64,000 nt of DNA from Henckelia pumila (taxonomy: Eukaryota > Streptophyta > Magnoliopsida > Lamiales > Gesneriaceae), in the NCBI RefSeq assembly GCF_033568475.1, contig NC_133121.1, positions 132,030,375 through 132,094,374 on the forward strand, read 5' to 3'. The translations under genes and the position numbers were made by a program. Positions within the stretch are counted from its first letter, which is position 1; every line of letters begins with the position of its first letter. Positions 60,696 through 64,000 of the stretch are shown here, in pieces. The notes beneath the pieces are model-generated. The model ran no database searches and was not told the DNA's origin. It saw only the letters and a list, made by a program, of their open reading frames with translations.

Positions 60696-60755
60696 TATTG
60701 TATGCCTTATTGTTGTTTAATCCCGATATTAGTTGTTTGGAACCGAGATCTCACA

Positions 60756-61199
60756 ATATTTAAATATATTGGTACTGCGAATAGTCTTAATTGTGACATA
60801 TTTTACCACATTAATACCACATAATAATGCAACTGGTACTAAATATGTGATTTTACACATATATGCATACGATATCATATTTTAATTATATTAGTACCAC
60901 AAATAAAGACACAAGTATTACATAATAATTAGCACCATTCTTATTGTTGATACCATACAAAAACGATGACCAATAATTCATTCATGTGTCCATGGTACCG
61001 TGCATTGGGTATCATTGATATGACAACTAAGCTACTGTGTACCACAAATCATGACATAAGTACCACATAGTAAGACCATTTGTACTGCTAATATCATACA
61101 AAAAAAATATCATTAACTCATACATGTGTTCATGGTTCCACACATTGTGTATTATTGATACCACAATTAAACTATAGTGTACGACATATAAAGACATAA
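60756..61199. repeat. Degenerate tandem repeat, period about 140-145 bp, right part
   Basis: The phrase accacaaat-aa/tc-agac begins at 60896 and 61041, and a decayed acgacatataaagac at 61181. Each is followed by similar text, including catacaaaaa, attcattcatgtgtccatgg and gtatcattgata. It continues the array left of the solo LTR and ends at the 3' LTR of the minus-strand gypsy element. Confidence 0.65.
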
Positions 61200-62320
61200 T
61201 GTGAGACCTCGGTTTCAAACAACTAATCTCGGGATTAAACAACAATAAGGCATACAATAACCAAAGGTTAAAAGCAATAAATTTTTTTTTTTTTTTGAAA
61301 TAGTGCCTCGCTCGATCGGTAAGATCTTACCGATCGAGCGAGCCAAAAACTTAAAAGGTTCTGCCCGAGAAAGGGAAACTCGAGAACCAACAGTCCCGAG
61401 TATGCTATCCCGCTACAATGACTGCTTTTACCTTTCAAGGCAGTAGTTCCTACTTTTGGGAAGCTACAACAAAAGATTGTATCAAAGTCTAACCAATCTA
61501 AACAACAACAAGGCTCAAGGTAAAACTCTTTACCGATCTTCGTCCAACTCTTGACGATCAAAATGCTGTTAACCCTGGGCTTGACAAACTCCAAATGAAT
61601 CTGTTCAGAAACAAATCAAAGATCAATTACCATGATCGACTTACAAGCCAAGTTCAACAACTTCAAAAACGGTTCAAATCTCCAAAACTCAAACCGACGG
61701 CATAACGGCTATAACTGAACAAACCGACAATGCAGACAGTAGTTCAATAGCGATATAACCTCATAACAATGCTAAGACAACCAAAACAAGGCAATCCCAA
61801 CAAATCTCAAATCACAATTTTCGAAAATGGCTTCCAAAAATCATAACAATTCCGAATGTCGCTCAAATTCAAAACCGACAGATAATAGACGATCAGAACT
61901 CTGTAGAGAACAACATACTCGAATCTAGAACGATTCTAACAACATCCAAAAACTAGAATGTATCTGATCGTAGAAAAACTTACGATATAACAGAGCTCTC
62001 ACCGTAGTGATCGATAATCTGCCTTCAGAAATAATTTCTAATGGACGGATCGAGCTCGGACTGGATTTTGAAAGCTCAAAAGCTCCAAGAGGCGTCTTCA
62101 ATGGAGTCTAGCCGATGGAAGGGAAGGAGAGGAAGGATAAGAGACTTAGTCAAATGAATTCTAAGTGTAGATAATATATCAAAATCAATATTTGCGTTTT
62201 AGTCCCTGAAATTTCCAAAATTTGCAAAAAGGACCCTGATCAAAATCAAATCGGCTCGAGAACTCTGTAATCTCCGATTAACTCAAATAAACTCATTTAG
62301 GATAAAAACGGGGCGTTACA
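61200..62320 (-). mobile_element. 3' LTR of minus-strand gypsy element C, internally deleted
   Basis: On the minus strand it starts tgtaacgccccg at 62320, right after the polypurine tract, and ends gaggtctcaca at 61200. It is the same LTR type as 56704-60755 but lacks the segment equal to 57654-58613, with tttc at the join. Only one of the three palindromes is left (61307-61342). The presumed TSD on this side is cataa (61195-61199); its partner is outside the window. The 108-residue minus frame at 61268-61594 is inside the LTR. Confidence 0.92.
61307..61342 (-). repeat. Single perfect 36-nt palindrome in LTR C
   Basis: The half-site ctcgctcgatcggtaaga (61307-61324) is followed by its exact reverse complement. 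It equals unit 3 of the array at 58644-58679 and lies about 107 nt from the LTR end, followed on the minus strand by a long A run. Confidence 0.95.
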
Positions 62321-62336
62321 ATTCTCCCCTACTAAG
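62321..62336 (-). other. Polypurine tract of element C
   Basis: On the minus strand this reads cttagtaggggagaat immediately before the LTR start, preceded by tttcgaggacgaaatc. This matches the motif seen in elements A and B, and it would prime plus-strand synthesis. Confidence 0.85.
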
Positions 62337-62418
62337 AAGAGATTTCGTCCTCGAAATCAACAAGAACCACAACTCATAAGATAGAATAAAGAACTAAAGA
62401 CAGTAAGAAGAACTCACG

Positions 62419-64000
62419 TCATCCGAATAACTCCGGAAATCGCTGTCTCATGTCAGATTCTGTCTCCCAAGTCGCTTCCTCGACTCCGTGAAGGCTCCAC
62501 TGCACTTTCACCAACGGAATCAACTTGGTTCTGAGTTGCTTTTCTTTTCGATCAAGGATCCGAATCGGTCATTCAAAATAGCTCAGAGTCTCGTCTAACT
62601 CGGCTTCATTAGGCTGAAGGATATGAGAAGGATCTGGATGATACTTTCGCAGCATAGAGATGTGAAAAATGTCGTGAATACCAGATAAAGACGAAGGAAG
62701 TGCAAGTCATTAGGCAAGATCGCCTATCTTCTCGAGAATCTCATACGGCCCGATGAATCTCGGAGATAGCTTCCCTCTCTTTCTGAATCTGACAGTGCCT
62801 CTGAAAGGAGAAATATTCAGAAAGACTCGGTCTCCCTGATCAAAACTCAGAGGTCTACGCCTGACATTCGCATACTTCGCCTGTCTATCCTGAGCTGACT
62901 TCATTCTAGACTGAATGACCTTAACTTGCTCTGTCATATCTCTAAGCAAATCCTGTCCCAAATCTAGTGACTCGGACAAGTCGTCCCAAAACAACGAAGA
63001 TCGGCATTTCTTACCGTACAATGCCTCAAAAGGCGCCATACCGATACTCGCTTGGAAGCTGTTGTTGTAAAAAAACTCAACAAGAGGCAAAGAATCTTGC
63101 CAACTAGTGCCAAAGTCTAGCACTACCGCTCGCAGCATATCCTCTAACGTCTGGATAGTCCGCTCTGACTGTCCATCTGTCTGAGGATGATAAGCTGTAC
63201 TCAGATGCAATCGAGTACCAAGTGCCTCCTGAAGACTATGCCAGAAGTGCGAAGTGAATCTAGGATCTCTGTCTGAAACGATCGACTTTGGCACACCATG
63301 CAATCTCACAACATTGCTAACATACAACTCAGCCATCTAATCATGACGATACGTCATCCTGTACGGAATAAAACAAGCAGACTTCGTCAATCGGTCGATC
63401 ACTACCCAAATAGCATCACATCCTCGAACGGATCGTGGTAGCTTCGTGACGAAATCCATGGAAATGGGATCCCATTTCCATTCAGGAACAGATAGACTAT
63501 GCAACAGACCTCCTGGTCGCTTCCGCTCTGCTTTTACCTGCTGACAATTCAAACACCGAGATACAAACCTCGCTACGTCGCTCTTCATTCTCTTCCACCA
63601 AAACTGAATCTTCAGATCATTGTACATCTTACGACCTCCAGGATGAACGCTGAACCGACTGCAATGAGCCTCTCGGAAAATACGCTGTCTCAACTCCGAA
63701 ATATCAGGCACAACAACATGGTTATTCACAAACAAAACATCATCTCTAACCTGGAATTCAGACTGATGTCCCGATCTAACTTTCTCTACTGAAATCTGAA
63801 TGCTCGGCTCAGACTTCTGTGCTTCTCTGATTGCAACAAACAACTCCGGCTCGGCTTGAATAGCAAACACTCTGATAGTATCCCTATCTGTTTCAAACTC
63901 TAAACCAGAAGTGCAACAATCATCGATCAACTGAGAAACACCGATAGTAGAAAGAGATAAAGAACAAAGCTTTCGACTCAAGGCATCTGCAACTGCATTA
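62419..64000 (-). pseudogene. Ty3/gypsy polyprotein C-terminus (RNase H end, integrase, chromodomain-like tail)
   Basis: The reading enters from the window edge with the RNase H end (A-V-A-D-A-L-S-R-K). The integrase zinc finger follows (H-C-S-R-F-S-V-H, then C-L-N-C-Q near 63550), and then the core: the first acid in M-D-F-V-T-K-L-P (near 63450), the second in V-S-D-R-D-P-R-F (near 63270), and E in G-Q-S-E-R-T-I-Q (near 63170). A chromodomain-like tail (W-S-L-H-G-V-E-E-A-T-W-E) ends at 62419. In-frame stops interrupt it: TAG at 63339-63337 (family Q), TAA-TGA at 62712-62707, and a TGA near 62567. There are no frameshifts in the visible part. It would integrate element DNA if intact; this copy is dead or needs a helper. 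Confidence 0.93.

Larger units (their letters stand above)
56704..60755 (+). mobile_element. Solo gypsy-type LTR with a second solo LTR nested inside, TSD atatt
   Basis: The outer LTR starts tgtaacgccccg and ends gagatctcaca. It is flanked by atatt (56699-56703 and 60756-60760). It is interrupted at 58729-60695. Without the insert it is 2080 bp and matches the 3' LTR at 61200-62320 apart from a 960-bp deletion in the latter. The 111-residue frame at 57432-57767, also seen in the other copy, lies wholly inside LTR sequence. Confidence 0.92.

Overview
This window is nuclear DNA of a flowering plant, almost certainly a eudicot. It holds two intact, intron-rich plant genes and a dense, nested set of plant-type transposable elements. 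The species cannot be fixed from the sequence. Protein-coding host sequence covers well under a tenth of the window.

Layout. 1-6296: a Ty3/gypsy-like LTR element (A) with very long LTRs and an internal domain of only about 311 bp; its 3' LTR carries an inverted solo LTR of the same family (1091-3772, TSD gatga). 6292-14065: a second gypsy-like element (B), fused to A at a 5-nt microhomology, with a decayed internal region. 14066-16050: AT-rich duplicated DNA with an old hAT-type MITE. About 16050-21770: a degenerate autonomous Helitron (HUH Rep plus PIF1-like helicase) with a clear 3' hairpin and CTAG end. 21771-25324: MITEs, among them a hAT-type one with a perfect 8-bp TSD, and LTR debris. 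25325-34587: a complete Ty1/copia element with TSD aacgt and a broken gag-pol. 34588-37306: LTR debris and a LINE RNase H remnant split by a 1.5-kb solo LTR.

The gene island lies at 38838-46720. RMI1 (11 exons, + strand) encodes the OB-fold partner of TOP3alpha and RecQ helicases that dissolves double Holliday junctions. It converges tail-to-tail on an HVA22-family ER-membrane gene (4 exons, - strand), which has two ACGTGGC (ABRE-like) cores upstream. Next come a 1.36-kb long-TIR, Mutator-like foldback element (47717-49079), a decayed CACTA element (from 49462) with recognisable protein remnants, and a frameshifted GRF zinc-finger gene (54330-56370). The end of the window holds a solo LTR containing another solo LTR (56704-60755), then the 3' LTR and integrase part of a minus-strand gypsy element (61200-64000).

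The most unusual signal is not a gene. Three LTR types each carry, about 105-120 nt before the LTR end, an array of 34-36-nt palindromes repeated every 73-75 nt. The arms differ between copies and families but stay self-complementary. Element A has an analogous array of small hairpins every 22-23 nt whose stems also covary, and another LTR has paired near-palindromes upstream of its TATA box. This suggests that the dyad structure is renewed or selected independently of the sequence.
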